Assembly: GCA_028583605.1 (NCBI GenBank)
Contig: CM053327.1
Coordinates: 22,865,629-22,929,628 of the forward strand
Origin: Dastarcus helophoroides
Lineage: Eukaryota > Arthropoda > Insecta > Coleoptera > Bothrideridae
Reading direction: 5' to 3'
Length of the DNA stretch: 64,000 nt
The notes under the pieces are model-generated. The model was not told the DNA's origin and ran no database searches. It was given only the letters and a program-made list of their open reading frames with translations. Made by a program: the position numbers and the translations under genes. Positions within the stretch are counted from its first letter, which is position 1, and every line of letters starts with the position of its first letter. Below, in pieces: positions 23,880 through 35,460 of the stretch.

Positions 23880-24697
23880 TTCAATTCATTAAGTCCGTCT
23901 CACTTCCATTTGAACCCTCGCTTACGTATGGTTTAGGTGGAATTTTACGAAAACAGGGCTTTCGGATTGTTTATAGTTCTAACGGCCAATTAAATTCACT
24001 TTTGGGTAGTTTGAAGGATAAAGTAGAGCAAACGGACAAGTCCGGTATTTACCAAATTTCATGTAAAAATTCTCCTCAAAAGTATTGTAACGAAATGTAA
24101 ATTGTAGAATTTAGTATGTAAGAAAATTTTTCAGAAAGATCTGATAAGGGAAAGCTGCCCCGATAATGAAGCAAACGACAGATAAGCGTTCCAGAAATTT
24201 CGGCAAATGATAAGCCTTATCTGCCGAAAACTTCTAAAACCCGAACCAGAGATCTATATAAAGGGGGTCCAGTTGGCTTTCCATCAGTCAGACAGAAGTT
24301 CAGTGTAGTTAGTTAGTGAGTTAGTAGTTAGAAGTGAGTTAATTATTCAGTTGTAGTGTTCCGAGTTTAGTTTGGAAATAAAGTGGGTATTATTCAGCAA
24401 GTGTTAATAATCATTCGAACCGATAACACACGTAACAGTATGTCCGGGTAAACTAGACGATCTCTTAAAATCCGACTGAAGGAGTAATTGGCTTATTTGA
24501 GGTACGGAAGAACTGAGAAGGCAAGTGTTGCTCGACATGCTTTTGAATTAGATCATATGATAGATAATATTAAACTGCTAAATAATCATTTTATGTTAAA
24601 TGCATGTGAAAGCTTAGCCATCCATAAGGCTGGTGACAACCTTATGAATGATTGCGCTGGGCCTTTAAGCCATTCATCTCTGTTAAATAAAAAATAG
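23880..24697 (+). pseudogene. Second Penelope-like relic (GIY-YIG region), split by a solo LTR
   Basis: The left part (to 24085) reads VSLPFEPSLTYGLGGILRK, FRIVYSSNGQLNSLLGSLKD and KSGIYQISCK, the linker and start of a GIY-YIG domain, paralogous to the copy at 6.5 kb. After the LTR, 24442-24697 continues the same domain with TRRSLKIRLKE, RYGRTEKASVARHAFELDH and NACESLAIHK. Breaks seen: a one-base shift just after the LTR and in-frame stops in the right part. No terminal repeats of the element were identified. Confidence 0.8.
24086..24437 (+). mobile_element. Solo LTR of an LTR retrotransposon
   Basis: 352 bp beginning TGTAAC and ending GTAACA, with a 4-bp duplication GTAT on each side (24082-24085 and 24438-24441). 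A TATA box (TATATAAA, 24255-24262) is followed by an initiator-like TCAGTCAGAC and, later, a polyadenylation signal AATAAA (24377-24382), the expected order within an LTR. The 4-bp duplication suits the gypsy group. No internal region is present, so recombination between two LTRs probably left this one. Confidence 0.8.
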
Positions 24698-26645
24698 TTA
24701 AGATTGATAGATAAGGGATTTTGACACTGCAACATGTATAATAAGATTCACATGCGCGTTTGGATGCGGTCGATCATGCACGAAACAAAAATAGAAAAAT
24801 TCGCGATTAAAAAATTTCGAATTTTGGAAGTCAAATTTTGAAAAAAGTGAAAATTTTGAAAGTCTGAAATTTGAAATCAAAAGTCTCAAAATATGGATAG
24901 AAATCGAAAATTTGAAAAAAAAGTGAGAATTTCAAAAAATGTAAATATTAAAAAAAACGTCAGAAATTTTGTAAGGCCGAAATTTTCAACAAAAAAATTG
25001 GGCAGTTATGGGGACTGTCAACAGAAGTAAAAACTTAAAACTATGATACAACAAATTTCAAGATATTTCAATAATATATTTTTATTTACAACCATAGATG
25101 TAATATTGACATTTTAAACTTAAATAAATTTGAAAGAAACATATTTCATACTGCAAGGCGGAAAGTGACATTTACCCGTTTGGAAAGTATTTACTTTCGG
25201 CCCAGGTTAATGTCAACGTTCAACATTGATTGAATAACCAAAATGTTTGTATGAAAAAAATCTTTTTCCAAACTTTCAGCGGTTGCTCTCAGTTGAAGAG
25301 AAGTACAAATAATTTCTTCTGAATCTGTTATTTTCTTCGAAAATACTTTTTTACTAAATACTTGTCAAAAATGCCGTTAATTTAAGTTTGTATGTTTAAC
25401 TTTATTAGTGCTACTATCAAAATTTCAATTTGACAATTTTTAATCTGTGGTGTGGTTATAGAGATATCTGATTTTGATAATTTCTCACGTAATTAAATTT
25501 GTTACAAAAACAGTCACTTGCATTTAAAAGGTATTGCTGTAAATAAAATAGTATTTAAACCTCGGTGAAAAGTTTCATTCTTGTGTCGATAATTTTTTTT
25601 CTTTCGACAAGAATGAAACACTTTCCACCTTCGGTATATAATATACTATTTCAATGAACTAACTTTTTGGATTATGCGCATGTCGGATTATCCAGTGTCG
25701 CATTATCTGGTGCCAGTTATAGTACTTAAAATAGTACATTACATTTTGAATCACTCTGTATATGAAATGAAAACTAAACATGACAACAACATTCTCTAAT
25801 GACGCCACTAGTTAAATTTCATTTGGTACTTTTGTAATAAGTGGCCTTAGTGGCCTTGCTAACCAAATTTCACAAAACTTATTTAGCAGTTATTTGAAAA
25901 ACATAAATTGTTGATAAAAATTCAACATCCTGAATCTCCACAACGAAGCGGTAATAGTTTACAGGGACTTTCGCTCTTAAAATCAGCATTTTCTTCCGGA
26001 AGCTGTCATATATACTTTTGAATCGCCTTGTCTTCTATTGTTTTATAATTTTGTTTTTTATTTAAAAAAAAGTTAGTATTACAAGTAAATTTTCGTTATA
26101 TACAGATTAAATAATTAATACTGTGAAATAAACGAAAATTAAAACAAGGCTTGTTTTTTGGTCGCCTTATCCCTGAATTCTCTCTGTTTTATTTTATTTT
26201 CACTCCATTTTGTACGGTGTAATATATAAATTTAAGAAAACGAATTTTATTTTACGGTTTTTGTAATGTAATCAATTATTTGCAATAATTTATTTCATTT
26301 TACGCTACTTGTAATTACGTATTTTATCAAAGTGGAGGAATTTAAAGGATTTCACACTATTTTCTAACCAATAAAGTGCTGCTTCTGATTGCGCAACAAA
26401 TCGATTGCAGGCAGCAGGTCTACAGAAGTAACAAAAATTTAGAGATGCGCGCGTCAGAACAGCATCAGGATTTTATAAGAGATCTACGTTTTGCAAGGCA
26501 TTGGTAACTGAAAAACATGCCGTAATAAAGATGCTGTGTCTTATTCCGAAAAACGTTTTATAACAAAGTATAAAATAATGTCAAGCCGGTTTAACATAAT
26601 TAATAAATAGTTGGTTCTTGTGAGACTTTTACACTTTAACGAAAT
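24698..26645. other. Intergenic upstream of UNC80
   Basis: No coding sequence recognised. Contains low-complexity AAATTT sequence (24780-25010), the hairpin element at 25547-25650 and two copies of the TACAG-GATTCA repeat-end motif (25744-25760, 26015-26031). A possible splice acceptor, TTGTGAG, ends at about 26625, just before the UNC80 start codon. Confidence 0.5.
25547..25650. repeat. Hairpin element, about 43-47-bp imperfect arms
   Basis: 25547-25589 and 25604-25650 are imperfect inverted copies; the inner 25 bp (AGTTTCATTCTTGTGTCGA against TCGACAAGAATGAAACACTT) are the most alike. The loop is a T-rich run. It resembles a MITE or foldback. Confidence 0.7.
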
Positions 26646-26841
26646 ATGCAAGACTACGAAAGAAGATCTTCGTTAGATAATGATTTGACCGAAAATGTAC
26701 CAATACCCATACAAATATTTTTGTGGAAGCAAGTCAGGTATATAATTTATTGAAGCATGGGATAGGCAATAACACATATTTTTTGTTTTCAGTCCATTCA
26801 TTAGACCAAAACTGGGAAAACTACATGAAGCTTCTTGTATG
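26646..26841 (+). CDS. unc80: UNC80 exons 1-2 (start codon)
   Basis: Exon 1 is 26646-26737 and exon 2 is 26793-26841. The chosen start gives MQDYERRSSLDNDLTENVPI, a short acidic/basic tail before the conserved PIPIQIFLWKQV, as in other UNC80 proteins. Exon 2 encodes PFIRPKLGKLHEASCM. Both are bounded by GT/AG and keep phase. The intron after exon 2 is about 3 kb and contains the mariner relic and two foldback repeats. Confidence 0.92.
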
Positions 26842-29800
26842 GTATGTTTTATTTTTACATCATTTGATAATTTGTGAGTTAAAAGTTAGTTTCCCAAACT
26901 GCCCTTACGATTAGATAATAAATCATGAAATTTTAACGAAACATCCTGTTTCTTTTGCAGGGCAATTTTTTTTTCACTTTAAATTTCTTCGCGAAATTTC
27001 ATCCTTTGAACTCAAATTTTGTTCAAAACCTTTAAAATTTTAGAAAAAGTCAATATTTCCGGAGTCAAAATGAAAGTTTCGTTTTATTTTGATTTTTTTT
27101 TTAATTTCTAAATTTTTTAATTTTGCATTTTAAACGGTCCTAATATTTCAATTCCTTTCTCGACTTTCATGTAAAAGTGGATTCTTCTAATTGATTGCGA
27201 TATTTCGAAAAGGTCAATTTCAGGGAAAGTTTCTAATTTTTAATATGAATGATTTCTTCCTTTTTTTAAAGTTACGAAATTATTCTCAAAAAATATAATT
27301 TTTAATTTAAAGTTAGAGTTTTCCGTTTATGGTCAAAATGATAGAAAGAGAAAAATTGAAACTAAGAAAAAGTCAAGGGGAAACCTTTTAGTTAATACAT
27401 TTCTAAAATGTGTTTTTAGTCTTAGATCTTTGGATTTTAATTAGATTCAAACTTTGTAAAGCTTTTCTTGGCATTTAGATCTGGGCCCCTTGAGAGCATT
27501 TAAATCCGAAATTGGTTTTTATTAGTCAATTGACATATTTTAATGATCCAAGATCTAAGATATGATTCAAGAATTGAAATATGTAAAGACCTCTAGTGAC
27601 ACGATAATTGTGTTAATTAGTAATGTATTTAGTTTCGTTATGTAATCGTAGATTAGGTTTGGTTAGGTAATATGAGCTTGGTTTTGGTTGTTCCCATTTC
27701 GGACCTTTGGATCCACCACTGAAATATTTTGATTTTTGCTGAAATATCTAAATTAAAAAAATTGTTTGGATATTTTTATTAATTTATTTATTATTTAGTA
27801 CCAAGATTTATTAATTTTTTTTTTGATGAAATGGACTGGTCCTTGGTTATCTTTTAAAATTGAAATACAAAAAAAAAACACAACAAAGGTTGCAAGGGTA
27901 CCTCTCTGAAGATGATAACTTGGCTATCGAAACGCGTTAAAGCAACTTTTGTTGTGTTTTTTAATCTTTCTTGGTTTCAGGGGACAAGATTTGTATTTCA
28001 ATTTAAAAAAATTTGTTATAACAATCAATTAATAATTTTATATCTTTGTAAACCTAATCTAAAATATCTGCCCTAAAATGTTCTATTATACAGCCATCTT
28101 CAACCCATTATTGTTCTTAAAGTGCATTCCCCAACTGATTTTTTAAAATTAGAAAGTAACTAATAATCAGTAGGGACCCATGTATAGTTAGTTTATATGG
28201 CGAATGCTCCAATTTCCGAAAGCTGCATTCCTGAATTCCGACTTGAGAATAAGTCGATGTATGGACAAGTACATTTTTCTGTAGTAATCGAATTTCATTC
28301 GTCAATTTTAATGGATATTTTCTCTAAATATGGCCACTTCGTTTATGCAACAAAGATGCATAACAAGTGCTCTTGATAGTTACGTTAATGGGTAAAACGC
28401 CCTTACAATCCAAAATATTGTGGCCATCAACTTTTTGTTGATTGAACCGTTTTTGTATTTTTGGGACAAGCTTTATCGAGACGCTACCATTTAATCCACC
28501 CCCTTTCGGGCAGAGGATCATAAAACCATTGTTTCATCTTCTACATTCGACTCCATGTTGACGTTGGCGATCAGAAAGAAAATACAGAACCTATCTTGCA
28601 CTAATCTTATTCATATCTAAGTGGTTATGAAAAATTCGGAAGACACTTGTTTCAGAAATGTTAGATATTGCTAACAATTCCTTACCTTCTAAACGACGAT
28701 CTTCTAATGCCATTTTTTTAGCGACGGAATCTTTTTAAGACGTTATCACTTCGGTTGACTTCTAGAGGCGCTCTTCATCTTCATGAGATTCTTTCCTCCA
28801 ACGGAAACACTTTGCATATTGTTTACAATGGAAGAATATGAAGGGGATGCATCTCAATAAAAATTGACGTTGGCGATCAGAAAGAAAACCCAGAACCCAT
28901 CTTGCACTAATCTTATTCATATCTAAGTGGTTATGGAAAATTCGGAAGACACTTGTTCAGAAATGTGAGATATTGCTAACAATTTCTTAACTTCTAAACG
29001 ACGATCTTCTAATGCTATTTTTTTAACGATTGCATCTTTTTAAGACGTTATCACTTCAGTTGGCTGACAGAAGCGCTCTTCATCTTCATGAGATTCTTTC
29101 CTCAAACGGAAACACTTTGCATATTGTTTACAATGGAAGAATATGAAGGGGATGCATCTTAATAAATTCCATTTAAAAGTTGCGTTGCTTAATGTCGCGG
29201 GGAGTGTGCCAATTTAAAAATTAAACGATTGTCTGGTACTCCCTGCGTTTAAAAATTTTCACGCACAAATTACGTTATCTGGTTGGCTATTAAAAACTAC
29301 CAATCATTAAGCAGTAATTAGTTTTTTAGTCAAACAGATTGGTCCTTGGTTATCTTCAAAAGTTGATATACAAATTTTGTCCCCTGAAACCAACAAATAT
29401 TTAAAAACACAACAGCAATTTTATTGGTTTCAGGGGACATCTCAACCTGAATAAACCGGTCAGGGCGTTACCTCGAATCAAATACATTGTTTTAAATAAG
29501 TAACATATTCTAATTTCATTTTCATAGTCTAGTCCTCTTCTCTTTATTTACAAGCTTTGTTGGATTAGTCCCTAGAAAGCAACTAACAAATTACACCTTT
29601 ATAATCTTGCACAATATTTATTTTGGACCATTCTTTACTAAAAATCTATAGGAAGAGTCAAAGTTAGAGGGTATGCTTTCAATCAAATATGTCATCAAAA
29701 ACAGTCTTGTTGAAGGTACAAAATATTGTTATCAGTTCACGATCATCCTTCGTTTCTGTTGGAGCTTGTGATATGTCACAGGCAATAATGCCAATAAGTT

Positions 29801-32800
29801 CTTTTACTACTTTAGTAATGTCTTTGTATTTCAGTTACTTGATGTAAGGTGAAGAAATGCCCTAAAATAATAACGGTATTTATTTTCAGTTTTGTCAGCA
29901 TGCCACAACCGGACACCATGTAAGTATTTATTCTAAATAGCTTTGAACATATTACTAATGTACACGAACACTAGGAGCTTAAAGAAGCCTGTAAGCAATT
30001 TGAAAGGGTATTGGTACAAAATATACAAACTAACCTGAAGCATGATCTATCTGAAGCGGTTAGAAGTATACCCAGGTGGAGGCTGATTCAGGCTTCTCTG
30101 CCGCATGTCATGCATAGTATTGCCGCCCTTTTACATAACAGGTAACAATAAGGATTAAATACCGACATAATAAAAACAATTGTTAATATCATTTGTGACA
30201 AACATTTTTTTTTAAATTTTACAGAATGAAAGATGGAAATATACAAACCTTAGGAGCTGTTGAAACCAAATTGCTATATACTTTGCACTGGATAATTTTA
30301 GATGCCGCCGAAGAATGCGCAGATGCTGATTTTGAAAAAGGAATATTTCATTCGTCTCCTTTTTATTACCTGTTTTCAATACCAACGATTACTGTATGTA
30401 TCAATGCAGTACTAGTTTTTATCATATTGTACTTTTCTTTCGTAGCTATTCGTATACCTTTTTGCGCCCATCAGCCATCATGTTAGAGAATCTGATTTCC
30501 AAAATTTTCGGTTGGAAAACGGTCTAAAAATATGGCAATCAATGTGGGAATTCAGACAACCTGAAGCATCATGTTTTTCTTCGCCTTGCAAACCTAAACC
30601 TAAGTATTTGTCTGGCCAAAGATGGAAGCACAAGACGCATTTTGGAGATGTTTTTCAAGGCCGTAAGTACTTCATTCGTACCTTTCGATTTTTTGTCATC
30701 GCCATTGTTTGATTTGTTTACAAAACATAATTAATATGAATGTATTATCGATTTCTTTATTATAGAAAAACGGCACAATTACAAGAAAACTATTTCTACT
30801 CGCAAATGTAAGATATATTTTATTTTCAGAAGATTATTTTTTAGTAACACTTTCTGGTAAATTTTCTGGTTTTTATAAATATTTTTTAGCACCAACTCGA
30901 TAATTAAAAAATAAAAGTATAACGCCAACAACAATAATAAACTCAATGACTATTTTTTTAGCAAGTCCTTTGTTTGCACATGGCCTATATAATCAAATAA
31001 TTTGAAGATTGTTAGAAACGTGGCTGATTCTTCAATAAAATATAAATAAATAAAAAAATATAATGTTGTCAGTTGGCCAGTTATACAGGTGAAGATAATG
31101 GGACCCAGCTTAAATACAGCTACCTGTAGTCAAATAGAACCGATTTAGACAAACTTAGCTTAGTCCAAAAGTGCTTCATTTAGAAGTTACATATTCTATA
31201 ATGAATGTGCTGCAGTTAAAAATACTTACAACCGACAACCATAAATCAGTTTCAGTTTGCCTTGCTCACATCCTCATCATGAAGGCAATACAGAATGCTC
31301 CCTGTAAATCTTTTCGACTATTAACAATAATTATTGGTTACAATTACAACTAAGTTATGTATGATGTAACTAAAATCGCAAAGGTCACCAGTAGTGTAGT
31401 AGTTGTATTATGGGTTGCGCATCAACTATCAACCCGCATCAAACCTAAGTACCCCTAGCGTGACATTTTTAAAACTGTCTAACCTGCTGCGGTTGAAAAT
31501 ATTTACAACCAACAACCACCGACCGCTTTAACAAGTCAGCTACATTTTACCTATAGTAGGTATTCACCTTTCTTGAGTATTTATATGTCTAACGGCTATA
31601 AGTTGGAAATATTTACAGCGACCCCATCATATGGATAAGGGGGGGGGGAAGCCGAAACCAGTCTGTGGTTGTCGGTCGGAGGACGTTATTAAGTATTTAT
31701 TAATCAATTTACATCCAAGATTTTGATTTCATTATCAGATGGTTCTTAAAACTGGCATTTTTTACGTTTTGAATATTTATTGTTATTGACTTCCATCTCA
31801 AAGAATTTGATTCCATTAAACAATTGATAAACCAATGGTTCTATTAAACAGCATTTATTGTAATGCCCCACATGGTCACACATACTTTCTTTCAATTTTA
31901 AGCCCTATTTTGGACATCCCAGCCAGGAAAATATAACTTAAACATTTCTCAGATAAGATAGATTCTGGTTTTTGTTAAATGAAAAATAATAAACTTACTG
32001 ATTGTTACTGAGTTATTTCATTTTTTTCTGTAAGGCATCAGAATTAGACTGATGAATCCTTAAAATTAAGTTTAATTAAGATTCTGTGTTTTTATTTGCA
32101 ACCAACTATGTTTCATCAAAAGATATTCGTGTATGTCGACCATAATTGAAAATTTTGTTTCGAGATCTAACTAGGTATAATGTTGATATACCTAGTTAGT
32201 TTATTTCAGTTTCCTGTTTCCAAACCAATCCATGTTTTGGATTTTTACATAATCCTTTTTGTTGAAAATGAAGACAAAGTTAGGAATAGAATAAATGTAA
32301 AGGACAAATTAAAAATATTAATAGCTGGACTGGGATAGTAATTAAAATATTACAGAAAGGGATCATCAACGTAGAATTTCTTTACTATCAACAACTACTT
32401 TGTTAAGCAAGATGTTCTATTTTTATTTTAAGACTAAAGCTGCTACTTCCTACTTTATGTCTACTTGGTTATACATTCCTCACATCCAAAGTTTCTATAA
32501 GGACACTGACAAATATTCATTAGGTGTCCAATATTTTAATTACCAGCAAAGCGCAATAATTTCATTTTCATTATTTTCGCATAGGTTTTTTCTACTACGA
32601 ATAAAATAAATGCCAACGCCTCGCCAATAATTAAAAGATATATAGCTCCTTTTATTTTACTAAAGTTCATTATGTGATTTTCTTCTTTGTCGTTATAGTC
32701 ATGAAAGAATTTTTCCAAAAATTTGGCTTCAGAAGATTGCATCATACTTGACAACCAATACTTTATAAAACCATGTTCTTTTAATTTACGTAAGAGTTTG

Positions 32801-35425
32801 TTTAAAGGATTCGTAAATGGAGAATCTTTTTGTAATGCGAAACTGATGTAGTAAGTTCCAAAACATTGATGTAACACTTTCATATTTTCTTTCCCAAAGT
32901 CATTAAGGTCTTCTATATCAGTGACAAAGTTTTGTATTGTTTTAACTATTATGGCATATTTTCTAGATTCTAGCAGTATTTGTAAATATCTTCTTGATAT
33001 ATCAGGGACATAGAGTTGTGAAAGTTTACATAGCACTGGATTAAATGACGATTGAAATATCTGATAAATGACTCCATTACCTTCGGTCCATAAAATTTCT
33101 TGTTTTACCATATCCTCAAGTGAATTTATTGGACGCGATAACTGTGGTTTTGTTAATAAACTGGTAATTCCAGCCGAGATGTAGGTAGAAAAAATGGTGA
33201 ATGTGATGCAAAAGGATACCATAATTAAACGAAATATGTGTTGACCTTTGGTAGGAAAATTTGATATACTACCCAACGTAAGTAGCCTTACTAAATAAAT
33301 TAACGAATCGATATGGTACTGTTTGGTAATTCTCGATATGATCTCGATTATCAGATGTGTAAACATTAGAATTACAATTATGGTTGCAGTTATTTTCACG
33401 TGGAATAATCGATAAAGAAAAGTTTCTTCTAGTAGAACTGAAGATTTCGGTACTAAAAACGTGCTGCATACTTGGTCGTAGAATTCAGATACGTCAAGCT
33501 TTTCTCGATCCAAAAATGAATTCCATTGGGAACAGCCACCAATATCTCCTTCGTTTTTTTCAATGAAATCTATAACTTCAGACCATAAATACTTCGATCC
33601 AGTTTTACCTTTAATTATGTTGTATCTAAGATTTTTTGAAAATTCTGTAAGTATTTTATATTCCAAGCCGTCAACGATTTTATTTGATTTGATTTTAATA
33701 AAAGGAGAGCATTCAAACACAACAATCTCTAGTTCATGGTATTTATAATTCCATCGTTGCTGTTGGAAAGAAGGCTTATTAGCTTGCAGAAAGTTTGTTT
33801 CATTTGTTATTGTATACTTTAATAATGTTCTGTTTCGATATAAAGATTTAAATTCCAGTTCTTTTATTGCAATTTGCGTCAATATTTTGTTAATTTGTAT
33901 ATCTTGATTAATTTTTAAGAGAATCACTTCAACAGCGCGTTGTTTTGCTAGTTTTAACAAAAATAGATTCTCTTGATTGCCTTTGTAATCAAATATGATA
34001 ACCTTCTGGTAAGGTTTTATTTTGTCGAAATTTATTTTTGCTATTTGGTCAACGGATTCTATAACAAAAATGTAGCCATCACACTTCGGCAAATAGTTCT
34101 TCTTTGCAAAGAATTCAAGCGTGAAGAACGACGTAATTAGGACTATTATTTTTCATAATTTCTTCCAAAAATATACAACTTTCGCTATTGTCGACAATGA
34201 TACATAGACTTCTTACTTCGGTAACACTGTTGTGCAAAATTTTAGCAAGAGACTTAATATCAATTTCACGTGACAACACATAGATTGGCAGTATAAAATA
34301 ATATACATATTGAAATATTAACATAATTTTGTATTTATCGAACTACTAGGATAAATTGAAATGTAATGCTTATTATATTATCATATTGATATAAAAACTG
34401 TTTATTCGTTTCTATTTATTTCCTTAATGTTTGATAAAATATTAAACAGGCAATATACGTATGGAACTGCTGGGCTCAAGAATTATTTAAAAGGAGTTAT
34501 TATATGCTTTCAAAGTAATATATGTTTTGTGTGCTTTGAACATAATAAAAATTTGATTTATTATGTTAGTTCCTAAAATGAACATTTTGCCGTGAGATTT
34601 ATATTGCGTATTTATAAATTCTAATTTTGATGACTGGATATAAGAAGACCAGTCTGGATTCTGGATTCGTTGTGGGTTGCCTAAAGTTTATGCCAGCACT
34701 TAGGCTACCCTTTCCGGGCCCATTGTGCTATTCCCGTGATTGAGGTGTCCTTGGTTATTTATTCAGCCACCCAACCTTGTTGAGAAACTGAACAACATCC
34801 CTTGGATGCGTCTTTCTCAAACTGGTAACACGAAGCCAAAAGTCCCCCAGCGTGTGCATTAGAATCCTTGTCTTCTGGGAACTTTTTCCTAAAGAGCAAC
34901 CGCTTTGCTAGGTGGCAGTGTTTCACCTGCTCGTAGTTCAGCTACCTATGATTCACTATACCGTCTGGAGGGCTGCATGAATTTGTGGTTTTTAAAGTTA
35001 AATAATTGTTTTAACCGAAAATCGTTCGTCAGACGAAAAAAGTTCAAGGAAGCGTTTTTACCAAGAAATGAAGGTAGTTTATGAAATTGGTACCTGATTT
35101 TTAAAAAAAAGCAGTGACGTACGATTTTATTTTTAAAATAATACTCCAAGATAAAAGAGCATGAACGTCACTGATGGAAGACATGCAAATATTTTTCCAG
35201 CCAAAAGTGCGCCTTTAATCCTAGTTCGTAACTACCAAAATTTGAAAAAGATATTTTAAGTGGTTTCATAGTATTTAAGAAAAAACCAAATATTTTCCTA
35301 ATTTTCAAGACCCTGTAACTTAAAAATAAAACGGTTCCAGACCTGTGGTGTTAAAAACTTTTTTTCTTAAAATCGCTCGAAGATTATGCTTTTTAAGTAT
35401 GAGCACCTTATTTTGAAACATCCGG

Positions 35426-35460
<35 letters not shown>

